Numbered from the stretch's first letter, positions 45,221 through 54,394 are shown. The stretch: 64,000 bases of DNA from Rhodoblastus sp963804045 (GCA_963804045.1 CAWDOR010000002.1:104287-168286), one strand, 5' to 3'. The notes: generated by a model not told the origin, from the sequence alone. Program-made: numbers and translations.

Positions 45221-45934
45221 ATGGGGCAATTGGTTCTTCTCACTGGCAGCGGGATTTCCGCCGATTCCGGCCTCGATACGTTTCGCACATCCGGGGGGCA
45301 GAGCCTCTGGGCGCGCTACGATCCGGAAGTCGTTTGCAATTTCGACGTCTGGGAAGAAAATTTCGAACTGGTGCATGAATTCTATTCGAAACGCCGCGAG
45401 GAACTCGCCCAGGTTGGGCCCAATGTCGCGCACAAAATGGCGGCGGATTGGCAGAAGCGTTTTGGGGCCGAGCTGATCACCCAGAATGTCGACGATCTCT
45501 TCGAGCGCGCCGGCGCCCGCGAGGTGCTGCATGTCCACGGCCATCTCACCGGCTTGCATTGCCTCGCCTGCGAAACGCAATGGGACTGGGGCTATAAAAA
45601 ATTCGATCCTGCTGTCGACCGCTGCCCGCAGTGCGGCGGCGTCCACGAGGTCAAGCCGGATGTGGTGTTTTTCAACGAAAGGGCGCCGCTCTACCAGAAA
45701 TTATGGGAGCGGCTGGATTCGCTTTCCCATGACGATCTGCTGGTGATTCTCGGGACATCGGGCAATGTCCTGCCGATCGCGGGAATCGCCCGGCACAGCC
45801 GCGCGGTCACGGTTTTGTCCAATCTCGAACCCGAGCCGGCGATCCCCGAAAAATATTTCGATCACGTGCTGCATGGCCGCGCCGCGCAAATCGCGCCGCG
45901 GCTCGACGCCCTGGTGAGCGGGCTGATGGCCTGA
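45221..45934 (+). CDS. cobB: Sir2-family NAD-dependent protein deacylase
   Basis: A 237-residue sirtuin. MGQLVLLTGSGISADSGLDTFR is the GAG(S/T)-type NAD-binding start. ITQNVDDLFERAG and HVHGHL supply the catalytic Asn/Asp and His. Zinc Cys pairs are CLAC and CPQC. VLGTSGNVLPI closes the fold. It removes acyl groups from lysines. The start is the ATG 45221. An upstream in-frame ATG at 45149 would add 24 residues with a strange sequence. Confidence 0.9.
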   Translation: MGQLVLLTGSGISADSGLDTFRTSGGQSLWARYDPEVVCNFDVWEENFELVHEFYSKRREELAQVGPNVAHKMAADWQKRFGAELITQNVDDLFERAGAREVLHVHGHLTGLHCLACETQWDWGYKKFDPAVDRCPQCGGVHEVKPDVVFFNERAPLYQKLWERLDSLSHDDLLVILGTSGNVLPIAGIARHSRAVTVLSNLEPEPAIPEKYFDHVLHGRAAQIAPRLDALVSGLMA

Positions 45935-45947
45935 AAATCAGGCTTTT
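45929..45947 (+). terminator. Short terminator hairpin overlapping the sirtuin stop codon
   Basis: GCCTGA, AAA and TCAGGC followed by TTTT. The stem includes the TGA of the sirtuin gene and ends just inside the next gene, which converges. Confidence 0.55.
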
Positions 45948-46399
45948 CCGCCTTTGGCGCGGCGGGATTCGATCTCGCGGCCCATGGCGCGCACCAGGCA
46001 GGCGCGGGCGAAGGATTGCAGCTCTTCCGGGCAGGAAATCAGGCCTTCAAGCACATGCATCAACAGGCGGAACTGCGCGGTGGAAAGTTCGGCGTTGAAG
46101 CCGCCGAGATAATCGATCAGCCAGGCCGCCTGTTCGCGGGTCGGGGTGCGGCTGGCGTATTCGTCGAGATACCAGGCGCCCACCTTGTCGGCGAAAAATT
46201 TGCCCCAGTCGGCGCAGGCCGGCAGATGGGCGCGGGCCAGGGCGCCCAGAGCGACGATCTCGCTTTCCGAGAGGCCGCCGTCCTGATTGGGCAGATGCGA
46301 GAGAATGCCGACATCGTCGGCGAGGATCTGGCCGCGCCGGGAGATGGCGGCGCAGATCTGCGGCGCGAGGTCGAGAGCGATGAGCACGCCAGTGGCCAT
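45938..46399 (-). CDS. Hypothetical soluble protein
   Basis: A 153-residue all-helical protein, no signal peptide. It has a conserved feel (ILSHLPNQDGGLSESEIVALGALARAHLP) and a C-terminal tail rich in Arg/Lys. Start ATG 46399 with AAAGGAAAG 2-3 bp upstream. I recognise no domain. It lies convergent with the sirtuin and divergent from ccmI. Confidence 0.6.
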   Translation of the reverse strand: MATGVLIALDLAPQICAAISRRGQILADDVGILSHLPNQDGGLSESEIVALGALARAHLPACADWGKFFADKVGAWYLDEYASRTPTREQAAWLIDYLGGFNAELSTAQFRLLMHVLEGLISCPEELQSFARACLVRAMGREIESRRAKGGKA

Positions 46400-46578
46400 G
46401 GTCTTTCCTTTCATAACTTTGAAAAGACGCTAGGCGTTGGGCGTTGAGAAAATGCTTAATGAGCGTTATGCTTGAGGAAAGTTTGGGATTTATGGTTAAT
46501 ACTTGGTGAAGCCAGGTTCCGCCACTCACCTGCGGCGCCGCTTACCTATTGCGCTGAAAACGACTATGACTGACCGTC

Positions 46579-47634
46579 ATGATCTGGCTTGTCTTCGCCG
46601 CGCTCACCGTCTCAGCGATTTTCGCCGTGCTCTGGCCCTTGGCGCGTTCCGCGTCGAAGGCGCTTGAGGATGAAGCCGACGTCGCCTTTTATCGCGCCCA
46701 GATCGCCGAAATCCGCGCCGAGTTGGCGCGGGGCGCGATAGACGCTGAAGCGGCCAAGGCCGCGAGCGCAATCGCCGCGCGCCGGCTGCTGGCAGTCGCG
46801 CCGGGGGAGGTCGGAACCCTTCATTCGACGTCCGCGCGCAAAAAAATGGCCGCGGCGATGGTGGTTGTTCTCATTCCCGCTGTCGCGCTTGGGTTCTATG
46901 GGCGGCTCGGGCGGCCCGAGTTGCGCGACCAGCCGCTGTCGGCGCGGCCGGAGCTGGGCGCGATCAGAGCCGATCTGGCCAAGGGCGCGGAAATCGAAGC
47001 CCATGTCGCGAGGCGCCCGGAAGATGGCGCCGCCTTTGAGCGCATGGCCGAGGTCGAACAGCGCGCGGGCCGCTGGAGCGAGGCGGCGCGGGCGCGCGGC
47101 GAGGCGCTTCGGCTGTTGGGGGAAACGCCGGAGCGGCTGACCCGTTACGCCGAGGCGCTGGCCTATGCCGCCGATGGCGTGGTGACGCCCGACGCGATTG
47201 CGCCGCTGGAGCGGGCGCTGGCGCTCGATTCGCATTGGCCGGAGGCGCGCTATCTGCTCGGTCTGGCGGCGGCGCAGCATGATGACGTGGCCAGGGCGCG
47301 CGATGTCTGGACGGTTTTGGCCGGGGAGCTGCCGGCGGGTTCGTCGCTGCGTCAGGCGGTGGAGCAGAATTTATCGATGCTCGATGCGCCCGCGGAGGGG
47401 GGGCCAACGGAAGCGCAGATTCGCGATATGGTCGAGGGGTTGGCGCGGCGGCTCGCGGCTGGCGGCGGCGCGGTGGAGGATTGGGAGCGGCTTATCCGCT
47501 CTTATGTCGCCTTGAAGGAAACGGCGCGGGCGCAGGCGGCCTGGGCCGAAGCGAAAAAGGCGCGAGGGAGCGACGGCGATGCGATGAAGCGGCTGAACAC
47601 GCTGGCCGACGCCTTGGGGCTGAAAAAGGATTGA
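46579..47634 (+). CDS. ccmI: Cytochrome c biogenesis protein CcmI (CycH)
   Basis: A 351-residue protein. The N-terminal segment MIWLVFAALTVSAIFAVLWPL and a second near residue 90 anchor it, followed by a TPR-containing periplasmic part (ALERALALDSHWPEARYLLGLAAAQHDD). It chaperones apocytochrome c to the CcmFH ligase. No ccmEFH gene follows in the window, so it is separated from its partners. Its neighbour is a HiPIP gene, then the cytochrome-porin, both relevant to electron transfer. Confidence 0.85.
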   Translation: MIWLVFAALTVSAIFAVLWPLARSASKALEDEADVAFYRAQIAEIRAELARGAIDAEAAKAASAIAARRLLAVAPGEVGTLHSTSARKKMAAAMVVVLIPAVALGFYGRLGRPELRDQPLSARPELGAIRADLAKGAEIEAHVARRPEDGAAFERMAEVEQRAGRWSEAARARGEALRLLGETPERLTRYAEALAYAADGVVTPDAIAPLERALALDSHWPEARYLLGLAAAQHDDVARARDVWTVLAGELPAGSSLRQAVEQNLSMLDAPAEGGPTEAQIRDMVEGLARRLAAGGGAVEDWERLIRSYVALKETARAQAAWAEAKKARGSDGDAMKRLNTLADALGLKKD

Positions 47635-47669
47635 GTCTAACCGACGCGGCGCCGGGGCCGTAAAACAAA

Positions 47670-47693
47670 GTGGCGTCCAGTTTCGGACGCCAC
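47670..47693. terminator. 9-bp perfect hairpin between ccmI and the HiPIP gene
   Basis: GTGGCGTCC, loop AGTTTC, GGACGCCAC between converging ccmI (stop 47634) and the HiPIP gene (stop 47710). Likely a shared terminator. Confidence 0.6.
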
Positions 47694-47709
47694 GCGCTTG
47701 GGGCGGGCG

Positions 47710-47979
47710 TCAGCCCTTGACCCAGATCTTGCACCAACCATTGGCGGACACGTCGCCAGCGACGGATTTGCAGCTCGACGGGGCGATGAACAGCTTGCAA
47801 TTGCCGCATTTCGACGAACCATGCGGCGCATCCTGATAGGCGACGCCGCTCTGCGCCATTTTCGCGCTGGCCGGGCCCTGGCTCGCCAAAAGGACCGGAA
47901 CCGCGCCGAGCGCGGCGCCGGCGCGCAGCACGGCGCGACGGGAAATGTTTTCGGGGGTCTTGTTGTCGGCGTTGCTCAT
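47710..47979 (-). CDS. High-potential iron-sulfur protein (HiPIP), TAT-exported
   Basis: An 89-residue periplasmic electron carrier. A twin-arginine signal (ISRRAVLRAGAALGAVPVLLA) precedes the mature domain, in which Cys residues are spaced CGNC...SSC...GWCKIW, as in small HiPIPs such as PioC and Iro. It carries one [4Fe-4S] cluster at high potential. The start is the ATG 47979 (MSNADNK). It is divergent from the monoheme cytochrome-porin gene. Confidence 0.92.
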   Translation of the reverse strand: MSNADNKTPENISRRAVLRAGAALGAVPVLLASQGPASAKMAQSGVAYQDAPHGSSKCGNCKLFIAPSSCKSVAGDVSANGWCKIWVKG

Positions 47980-48041
47980 GTCGTTCTCCCTGAAAAATAT
48001 ATTCAACGAATTTATGCCAGCATTTTTCACAAGCGCTCGCC

Positions 48042-48055
48042 TTGATTCAAGTCAA
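48042..48055. promoter_or_regulatory. Candidate FNR/FixK-type box between HiPIP and cytochrome-porin genes
   Basis: TTGATTCAAGTCAA matches the FNR/FixK consensus TTGAT-N4-ATCAA except at one position. It is centred about 69 bp upstream of the HiPIP start codon and about 270 bp from the cytochrome-porin start. The surrounding 336-bp divergent region (47980-48315) is AT-rich and holds no gene that I can support. Confidence 0.45.
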
Positions 48056-48315
48056 CTTGTATATGTAAATTTGTCAATCCACGCAAATTCGCGCCCCGAC
48101 TTTAAGTCTAGCAAGGCCATAACATCCATCGATCTGTCGTTCGTTTGTGTAGTTTCCTCGTGGTAACTATCAAGTTTTGTGGCAATTCGATCACAGTTTT
48201 AAAAATATCACCTTTAGGCAACGGAAATCAACGGAATTTGGTAACCATTTGGCGTAATTTAAGCTCCGGAATAAACGCCGATTCGAGATCGGTTAATAAA
48301 TTGAGGGAGCGGGCG

Positions 48316-49698
48316 ATGGCCGCGATAAAAAAATTATTGAATTGCCGCGAAGCGCGTTCAACCGTTTCCGAGGCTTTGGCTGTTTCATCCCTGGGACTGG
48401 CCGTCCTCTTCGGCATGGCCTCGCCCTCCAACGCCCTGCCGAGCTTCGCCCGCCAGACCGGCCAGACCTGCTCGGCCTGTCACACCGCCTTTCCGCAACT
48501 GACCCCGTTCGGCCGCCGGTTCAAGCTTGGCGGCTATACGCTGGAAGGCGGCGACCATCCGGATACGCCGCCGCTGGCCATGATGGTGCAGTCGGGCTTC
48601 ACCCATTTCAACGGCGCTCCGGGGCCTCAGGGCGGCGGCTTCAACGATTCCAACAATTTCGTCGATCTGGCGCAGCAGATCAGCGTCTTCTATGGCGGCA
48701 AGATTTTCGGCAATGTCGGCGCCTTCATCCAGATGACCTACAGCAATAACTCGGGCCGCAGTTTCACGCTCGACAACACCGACATCCGCTACGCCGACAC
48801 CACCAAGCTGTTCGGCCAGGACGTGCTCTACGGTCTGACCGCCAACAACAATCCCTCGGTACAGGACGTATGGAACACCACGCCCGCCTGGAGCAGCCCG
48901 TTCATCGGCTCTAATTTCCAGATCACGCCGTCGGCGGCGACCATGCTGGAAAATCTGAACCCCGACCAGATGCTTGGCGCTGGCGGCTATATTTTCGTCA
49001 ACGACACTTATTACGCCGAATTGTCGGCCTATGGCTCGACCGCCGCGCGCACCCAGACCACGCTGGGCCTGTCGCCGCCGCAGCTCGGCTATAACATCAA
49101 CGGCATAGCGCCCTATTGGCGTCTCGCCGCCGAGCCCGTCTGGGGCGATCATGCCTTCATGATCGGCGCCTATGGCATGGCCGCCAACATCCGCCCGAAC
49201 GACGTCTATGGCTTCGATTTCGACAAATATCTCGATCTCGGCTTCGACACCCAATACCAGTGGATCAGCGAGATGCACGCCGTCACCCTGCGCGGCAATT
49301 ACCTGTTCGAGCGCCAGATTTTGAACTCGACCTTCGCTCAGGGCGGCTCGAGCAATCCAGTCAATTATCTGCGCAGCCTGAAATTGTCGGGCGAATATGT
49401 CTACGATCACACCTATGCCGCGACGTTGACCTATTTCCAGCTGACCGGCTCCGCGGACGCCATGCTGCTGCCCAACAACCTCATGGGCTCGCCCAATTCC
49501 AACGGCTGGATCTTTGACGTCGCCTACCTGCCCTTCTCCAAGGGCGGGCCGAGCTTCTGGCCCTGGCTCAATACGCGCATCGGCCTATCCTACACGCTCT
49601 ACAACACCTTCGACGGCGGCGCCGCCTACAACCCGGTCAGTGGCCGCAGCGCCAAGGACAATGGCGTCCTGATGCTCTACGCCTTCACCGCCTTCTGA
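48316..49698 (+). CDS. Fused monoheme cytochrome c / outer-membrane beta-barrel porin (Cyc2-like)
   Basis: A 460-residue exported protein. A signal peptide (about residues 1-33, ending SNA) is followed at once by a single c-heme motif, CSACH, in PSFARQTGQTCSACHTAFPQLTPFGRRF, and then by about 380 residues of alternating aromatic and glycine-rich strands ending in LMLYAFTAF, a terminal Phe as expected of an outer-membrane barrel. This order (heme plug, then porin) is that of Cyc2, an outer-membrane iron oxidase. Whether it oxidises iron is unknown. The start is the ATG 48316 with GAGGGAG upstream. Confidence 0.75.
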   Translation: MAAIKKLLNCREARSTVSEALAVSSLGLAVLFGMASPSNALPSFARQTGQTCSACHTAFPQLTPFGRRFKLGGYTLEGGDHPDTPPLAMMVQSGFTHFNGAPGPQGGGFNDSNNFVDLAQQISVFYGGKIFGNVGAFIQMTYSNNSGRSFTLDNTDIRYADTTKLFGQDVLYGLTANNNPSVQDVWNTTPAWSSPFIGSNFQITPSAATMLENLNPDQMLGAGGYIFVNDTYYAELSAYGSTAARTQTTLGLSPPQLGYNINGIAPYWRLAAEPVWGDHAFMIGAYGMAANIRPNDVYGFDFDKYLDLGFDTQYQWISEMHAVTLRGNYLFERQILNSTFAQGGSSNPVNYLRSLKLSGEYVYDHTYAATLTYFQLTGSADAMLLPNNLMGSPNSNGWIFDVAYLPFSKGGPSFWPWLNTRIGLSYTLYNTFDGGAAYNPVSGRSAKDNGVLMLYAFTAF

Positions 49699-49720
49699 GC
49701 GACAAAGCAAAATTCACGGA

Positions 49721-49748
49721 ACGGGGCGCCTCAGCGCCCCGTTTTTTT
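49721..49748 (+). terminator. Strong terminator after the cytochrome-porin gene
   Basis: ACGGGGCGC, loop CTCA, GCGCCCCGT and then seven T: a 9-bp perfect stem with T tail. Confidence 0.93.
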
Positions 49749-49837
49749 ATGCCCTGATGCGGCGCGGCCTTTGCTAAGCAAAAGCCGCCTTGCCCGGAGG
49801 CAAGACGGCTTGGTTCGTCGGAACCAGAGCTTGGCTG

Positions 49838-50545
49838 TTACACGCCCTTGGTTTCCAGCGCGGCCATGATCTCGTCCATGATCGAGGGATCGTCGATGGT
49901 CGCCGGCATGGTCCAGGGATCGCGATCGGCGATTTTCTTCATCGTCCCGCGCAGGATTTTGCCGGAGCGGGTCTTCGGCAGGCGGTTGACGGTGATGGCG
50001 ATCTTGAAGGCCGCAACCGGGCCGATCTTGTCGCGCACCAGCTTGACGATCTCCTTCTCGATGTCGATGGGAGACCGATCGACGCCGGATTTCAGCACGA
50101 TGAAGCCGCAGGGCTGCTCGCCCTTGAGTTCATCCTTGACGCCGATCACCGCGCATTCCGCCACGTCGGGATGCGAGGCCAGCACTTCCTCCATGCCGCC
50201 GGTCGAGAGGCGATGTCCCGCGACATTGATGATGTCGTCGGTGCGGCCCATGATATAGACATAGCCGTCCTCGTCGATGAAGCCGGCGTCGGCGGTCTTG
50301 TAGAAGCCCGGGAAGTCGACGAGATAGCTCTCCTTCATCCGGTCGTCCTGGTTCCACAGGGTCGGCAGATTGCCCGGAGGCAGGGGCAGTTTGACGACGA
50401 TCGAGCCCATCTTGCCGGCGCCGACGGGATGGGCGGCCTCATCGACGATCTGCACATCATAGCCGGGCATGGGCACGGTCGGCGAGCCCAGCTTGACCGG
50501 CAGGGCGCCGAGACCCACAGGATTGCCGGCGATGGCCCAGCCGGT
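49838..50545 (-). pseudogene. prpE: Propionyl-CoA synthetase, C-terminal fragment
   Basis: About 235 residues of an acyl-CoA synthetase of the PrpE type. TGWAIAGNPVGLGALPVKLGSPTVPMPGYDV, GFYKTADAGFIDEDGYVYIMGRTDDIINVAGHRLSTGGMEE and TRSGKILRGTMKKI are conserved blocks; the last carries the catalytic Lys. The resemblance starts abruptly at TGW (about 50545), the middle of motif TETGW, and upstream residues are unrelated. The gene has lost its N-terminal ~60%, including the ATP-binding P-loop. The loss coincides with the beginning of mobile-element debris. Confidence 0.88.
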
Positions 50546-50690
50546 GACTTGGACGCCGACGATCTCTCTGTTACTAGTGAAATTTGATTGCATGTCTATT
50601 CCGCTAGAGCGCTGGGCAGTACGGCGTTCAGCATTTCGTATTAGCCACACGCGACCCTTTTTGCACTATTTCCCTCGTGAGCCGCAACTA

Positions 50691-50870
50691 TCATTTCCGC
50701 TTTTTTGGTTCAGGACGCGACGAGCGTCGGGGAAGCTGCCCATCGATATCGGGCAATATATTGACAAGGCCATGTTTGACCCAGCTCGTAAGGGTGGTCT
50801 CGTGGATATTCAGACGCGCCGCAGCTTCCTTTTTTGGTCAGCGTCCCGTTCTCTCAGTCGATCATAACGG
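50691..50870 (-). pseudogene. HTH-containing recombinase or transposon fragment, frameshifted
   Basis: On the minus strand a 58-residue C-terminal piece reads KEAAARLNIHETTLTSWVKHGLVNI and ends KKRK before TGA 50691. It is preceded in another frame by RLRERDADQK, joined at an A6 run. It looks like the HTH tail of a serine recombinase or excisionase. Too short for certainty. Confidence 0.4.
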
Positions 50871-51085
50871 GAACGCAGTTTGTATTCGTGAACGAAATAG
50901 GCAACAAGGCAACCCGTTTGGGGGTGGTGATCCTGGTGTCGAAGTTTCTACTGCATCAGCCGCTCAACCGCCAGGCCGCGACTTACGCCCGCGAAGAGGT
51001 CGAAATCGACACCTCCACGCTCGGCCCGCGCACAAATTGCCAGTGCCGCATAAACGATCAGCTGAAGCTGGAAGAGGTGGTCTGA
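50834..51085 (+). pseudogene. IS66 transposase (TnpC) fragment
   Basis: An 83-residue frame. LGVVILVSKFLLHQPLNRQAATYAREEVEIDTSTLG aligns with the IS66 TnpC region that normally reads YxxHLPLYRQxxxxxREGxxIxRSTL. Both flanks are missing. It is one of several IS66 remnants in this part of the window. Confidence 0.6.
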
Positions 51086-51109
51086 ACTCGGATCGTTCAC
51101 GAAAAGGCA

Positions 51110-51194
51110 GGCCTAGACATAGATGTTGCTATCCATGTCCAACCTACCAAATATGCACCCCGCGCCGCCAGAAAGGCACCGGGTGGACGCTTAC
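51110..51194. repeat. IS66-end direct repeat, copy 1
   Basis: About 85 bp (beginning GGCCTAGACATAGATGTTGC, ending GACGCTTAC) recur at 54241-54327 with a few changes. Read on the minus strand the end is GTAAGCGTC, the conserved tip of IS66-family inverted repeats, so each copy is an IS66 left end. Confidence 0.8.
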
Positions 51195-51259
51195 GAAGAA
51201 CGCCTGTTCGTACTCTGCACCAAATGCGGCGTACGTTCATTGAACGAGATCTGCTCGCT

Positions 51260-53052
51260 TTACGAATTGACGAAAATCTCCGTCAGGAACTCGTGGAGGC
51301 TGAAACGCAGTCGCGCCGTCGCCCGCGCAAACAGTGAAAGTGTCATCGTTTCAAAGAACACACATGCGATGACATTGAACACCGCTTTGGAGGCTTGAAC
51401 CGCAAGAGCGGCTCTCAGTGAGTGGTGCGCTTGTAAAATGTCAGCACCGACAATGTTGAATACAAGGACAGGCAGGGCCAAGATGGTCACCCACACTACC
51501 AGCCCCAATCGGAGATCGGAGGGCCGTCAGAAATGCCAATTCAAGCGGGTTTTTCTCGCCGATGGACAGCGCGGGCCGCACGAGCGCGAGCGGAACGAAT
51601 ATAAGTGTCTGGAGAAAACTAGCCCAAAAACCCGATCCATAGCGTCCAATAAGGCCGTAATGCTGGATGATCAAGGACGAAGCGATCGAGAGCAGCACCG
51701 AAGTCAGAAATACCGCGACGCCGGCGACCAACGAAAAAGATCCGATAGCGGCGTTCTGCGGTCTTGTCACGCGCTGGCAGCGGTAGCGTCACCTCATGGA
51801 TCTGGGTGGCGATCCAAGCGATCGCCGCCGCCGTCAGGCCTTGCCAAGCAAAGCCCGTAACGATCAGCTTTTGACCTTGCATTTTCAGTCCTAACGCCAC
51901 AATGATTTCAATCACGGGCGCGCCGATGAAGAGGGCCAGCAGCGCCGCGCTGATCTTGCGCTCATGCACCAAAATCCGGACTGTGGTGGCTGCGCTCCGG
52001 ACGATTACGCTGATCGGCTTGAAGTCCGTTTCCAGCAGCGAATAGAGCGCGCCAAAGGCGATCAAGGCCCAGAAAATCAGGGGCAAAAACTGAAATATCT
52101 TAGCCATCCAGATCAGTCGCTCCGCAAAAGCATACCGGTTTCCCGGCGTTACATTGATATCAGAATGGGCCGCGTCCCAGCTCGCGGCCGCGGACGCGGT
52201 GAGATAGCCGATTGCGCACATCAACATACTCAAAATCGACGTACCTCGCCTTCGTGCCAGTAATGCGCGTCGCTCTCCGACTGCGCCATTAACGACAGCC
52301 TGAGCATGTTGAGAATGAAACAGGCGCCGATGGCGACAATCCCCGCACCTCATGCTTGTCGTTGACGGCCGTCGGCCAAGGAGAAAGATCAAAAACGCCG
52401 TCAACACTGCCGGAACAATGCTCGACGTCGCGCAGGCGGGCATAATTTGGAGAGAGAAGGACGCATTCGGCGTAAGCAAAACCGTGCCATGCAGCTCGTT
52501 GGCGAAGCCCGCCGCCTCCAGCAAGTGATGCACCGACCAGGCATCGAAATAAGCTGAAATCGCGTGCAGGGGATCAAGTTCGGGACGAGTGGACAGGTTC
52601 TGGCAAGCGACCGCCGCGAGACGCAGGGTAAGCCAGCGCAGGTTTGGATAAGGCATGAGCCTTGCCGCAAGCAAAAAGCAGACGGCCATGGTCGGCCAGT
52701 GCGCGGTGCCGACTACGCCAAACAAGGCGTAAAGCACCACAACCAATCCGAACGCCCGCTCCGCTTTGCCTACGCTGATCTCGCACCAGTCCAGTTTCCA
52801 GGCGGCCACGATGATGTAGATCCATTCCGCCAGCAGCAAATAACTGACACCTTCGAACAGGGACGCCGCGTGGCCGAAATCACGAAATCGATTAAACGCG
52901 AAAGCTGCAATACGTCGAAAATCCATGAGCGCGGCGACCGTGATCAGCAGGGGATAGCCGCCCCCGCAATAGAACAACTTACGCATGAAATTGAGGGCGG
53001 ATTGCAAGGCGCGTTCAGTCTTTCTGGCGATGTGAGCGGGCTGGTCACTCAA
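51260..53052 (-). pseudogene. Exosortase/archaeosortase-family membrane peptidase with multiple frameshifts
   Basis: Stitching three frames gives about 597 residues of polytopic membrane protein. The catalytic triad of exosortases can be traced: Cys in MPACATSS (~52440), Arg in CFILNMLRLSL (frame +1, ~52300) and His in DAHYWHEGEG (~52240). The piece between ~52348 and ~52240 is out of frame with both sides and is bounded by single-base changes at GGGG and GG runs. Two further shifts occur at ~51770 and ~51500 before the tail LHEFLTEIFVNS. Exosortases cleave PEP-CTERM proteins at the membrane. The extended C-terminal part (~200 residues, several TM segments) is not recognised. Confidence 0.7.
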
Positions 53053-53314
53053 GAGGCAGTGGTCAAAGGCATTTAGAACGTCGTCGCTAGATTAACGCAC
53101 GAGCGCCGTTTGGATAAAGGGTCGGTTAAAAACCCAACTTTCTCTATGCAAGGCGCTCATCAGCTTATCGCACATGAATGAGTAAAAAGCCATTCGGATC
53201 GGTCGATTTTCCGCAGGGCTGTTCAGTTCTCTAATCTTTAAGGCGGGCGCCGGGATTCCCGAGCGGGAGAAATGTGTAAATCTAAGGGCGACAACCCGAA
53301 TCGGAGGTTGTCGG

Positions 53315-53497
53315 ATGCCCACGTCGCTGTTGGAGATTTTGCGGTCGGTTCCAGATCATCGACGACGGGAAGGGCAGCGGTTTGAATTGGCGACGGTGCT
53401 GCTCTATGCGATCCTGGGCATGGTCGCCGGCGCCAATTCTTATCGGCAACTGCATGAATTTGTTCATGTTCATCGACAGCGATTGAACAAGGTGTTC
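53315..53497 (+). pseudogene. ISAs1-family transposase, N-terminal fragment
   Basis: The first ~61 residues of an ISAs1 (H-repeat) transposase: LLEILRSVPDHRRREGQRFELATVLLYAILGMVAGANSYRQLHEFVHVHRQRL in pieces. The normal protein has about 370 residues; everything after residue 61 is missing. From 53053 to 53314 I see no gene. Confidence 0.8.
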
Positions 53498-53536
53498 TAA
53501 GCTTTCACGAGATTCGAACGCATCTTTTTCATATCA

Positions 53537-53880
53537 GCCGGCGCTCTGCGGCGTCCGCACCTCCACCACGCAAATCCGCTTCCAATCCAGCCCTTCGACC
53601 AGCGCCATGACTTGCGCGTAACTCAGACGGATCTCGTGGCTTCCCACCGTCGGCCAGCAGAAATGCGAGCGTTCAAGACGCTTCGCGAAAAGACAAAGAC
53701 CCGAGCCGTCCCACTAAACAATTTTTATTCTATCGGCCCGTTTCGCCCGGAAAACATAAAGAGAGCCGTCGGATGGGGATCGGCCCCGGCGTCCCAAACC
53801 AGAGAAACCAGTCCTTCTGGGCCTTTGCGAAAATCAACCGCAGCCGCCCGCAACAGCACCCGTGCGCCTTGCGGGATCAT
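53537..53880 (-). pseudogene. IS66 TnpB remnant
   Basis: TnpB of IS66: IPQGARVLLRAAAVDFRKGPEGLVSLV starts it. In another frame it goes on as WDGSGLCLFAKRLERSHFCWPTVG and VMALVEGLDWKRI. A frameshift and an in-frame stop lie near 53730. TnpB is an accessory protein of IS66 transposition. Confidence 0.8.
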
Positions 53881-54190
53881 GCCTCGCGCACCGCGCGCAG
53901 CAGACGGCGAAGGTCGGCTCCTGGAATATCCGCGCTGACCCGCACACTGCTCCGCCGATCTCGATCTCCACGCGCCGCTTCCTTGCCGCACGTGGCTCCC
54001 CCGGCGCCTGGCGCTCGATCTTCTCCGCCCGGAGACCAGCAGCGCGACGCCAAGCGAAAAGTTGCGACGGCGTGATATCCAGCGTACGCGCCAGCGCCGA
54101 AATGTTCGTGCCTGGCTCCACCGACGCGGCGATCGCTCGATCCTTGAAGTCGTCGGACCAGCGCCGGCGTTCGCCAACCGGCCTCCATCG
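53881..54190 (-). pseudogene. IS66 TnpA remnant (frameshifted)
   Basis: TnpA, the HTH protein of IS66: RRWSDDFKDRAIAA, VEPGTNISALARTLDITPSQLFAWRR is the HTH, then RVEIEIGGA in one frame and VRVSADIPGADLRRLLRAVREA in the next. It shifts frame near 53945. It lies upstream of the TnpB remnant as in IS66. Confidence 0.75.
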
Positions 54191-54240
54191 AGCCCTTCGG
54201 CTCGGACCTCTATGAACTGGTTCGTGTTGTTCTGCGCATA

Positions 54241-54327
54241 GGCCTAGACATAGATGTTGCTATCCATGTCCAACCATTACCAAATATGCACCCCGCGCCG
54301 CCAGAATGGCACCAGGTAGACGCTTAC
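54241..54327. repeat. IS66-end direct repeat, copy 2
   Basis: Second copy of the 85-bp repeat at 51110-51194, same orientation. Located immediately upstream (minus strand) of the TnpA remnant, as expected of the left end of that element, with GTAAGCGTC at 54319-54327 read in reverse. Confidence 0.8.
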
Positions 54328-54394
54328 CGACCATTCTGGCGAACCGCTCGTGCTGAAGCCGGGGGTAGCGCCTGCGTGGTACGGCGGATGGATA

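Noticed and set aside
48145..48315. N-terminal extension of the cytochrome-porin
   Set aside because: The 57 extra residues precede the signal peptide and come from the AT-rich promoter region. The ATG at 48316 has a clear Shine-Dalgarno.
51123..51398. 91-residue plus-strand frame at an IS66 end
   Set aside because: Includes the 85-bp repeat and then the antisense of the exosortase tail. No motif.
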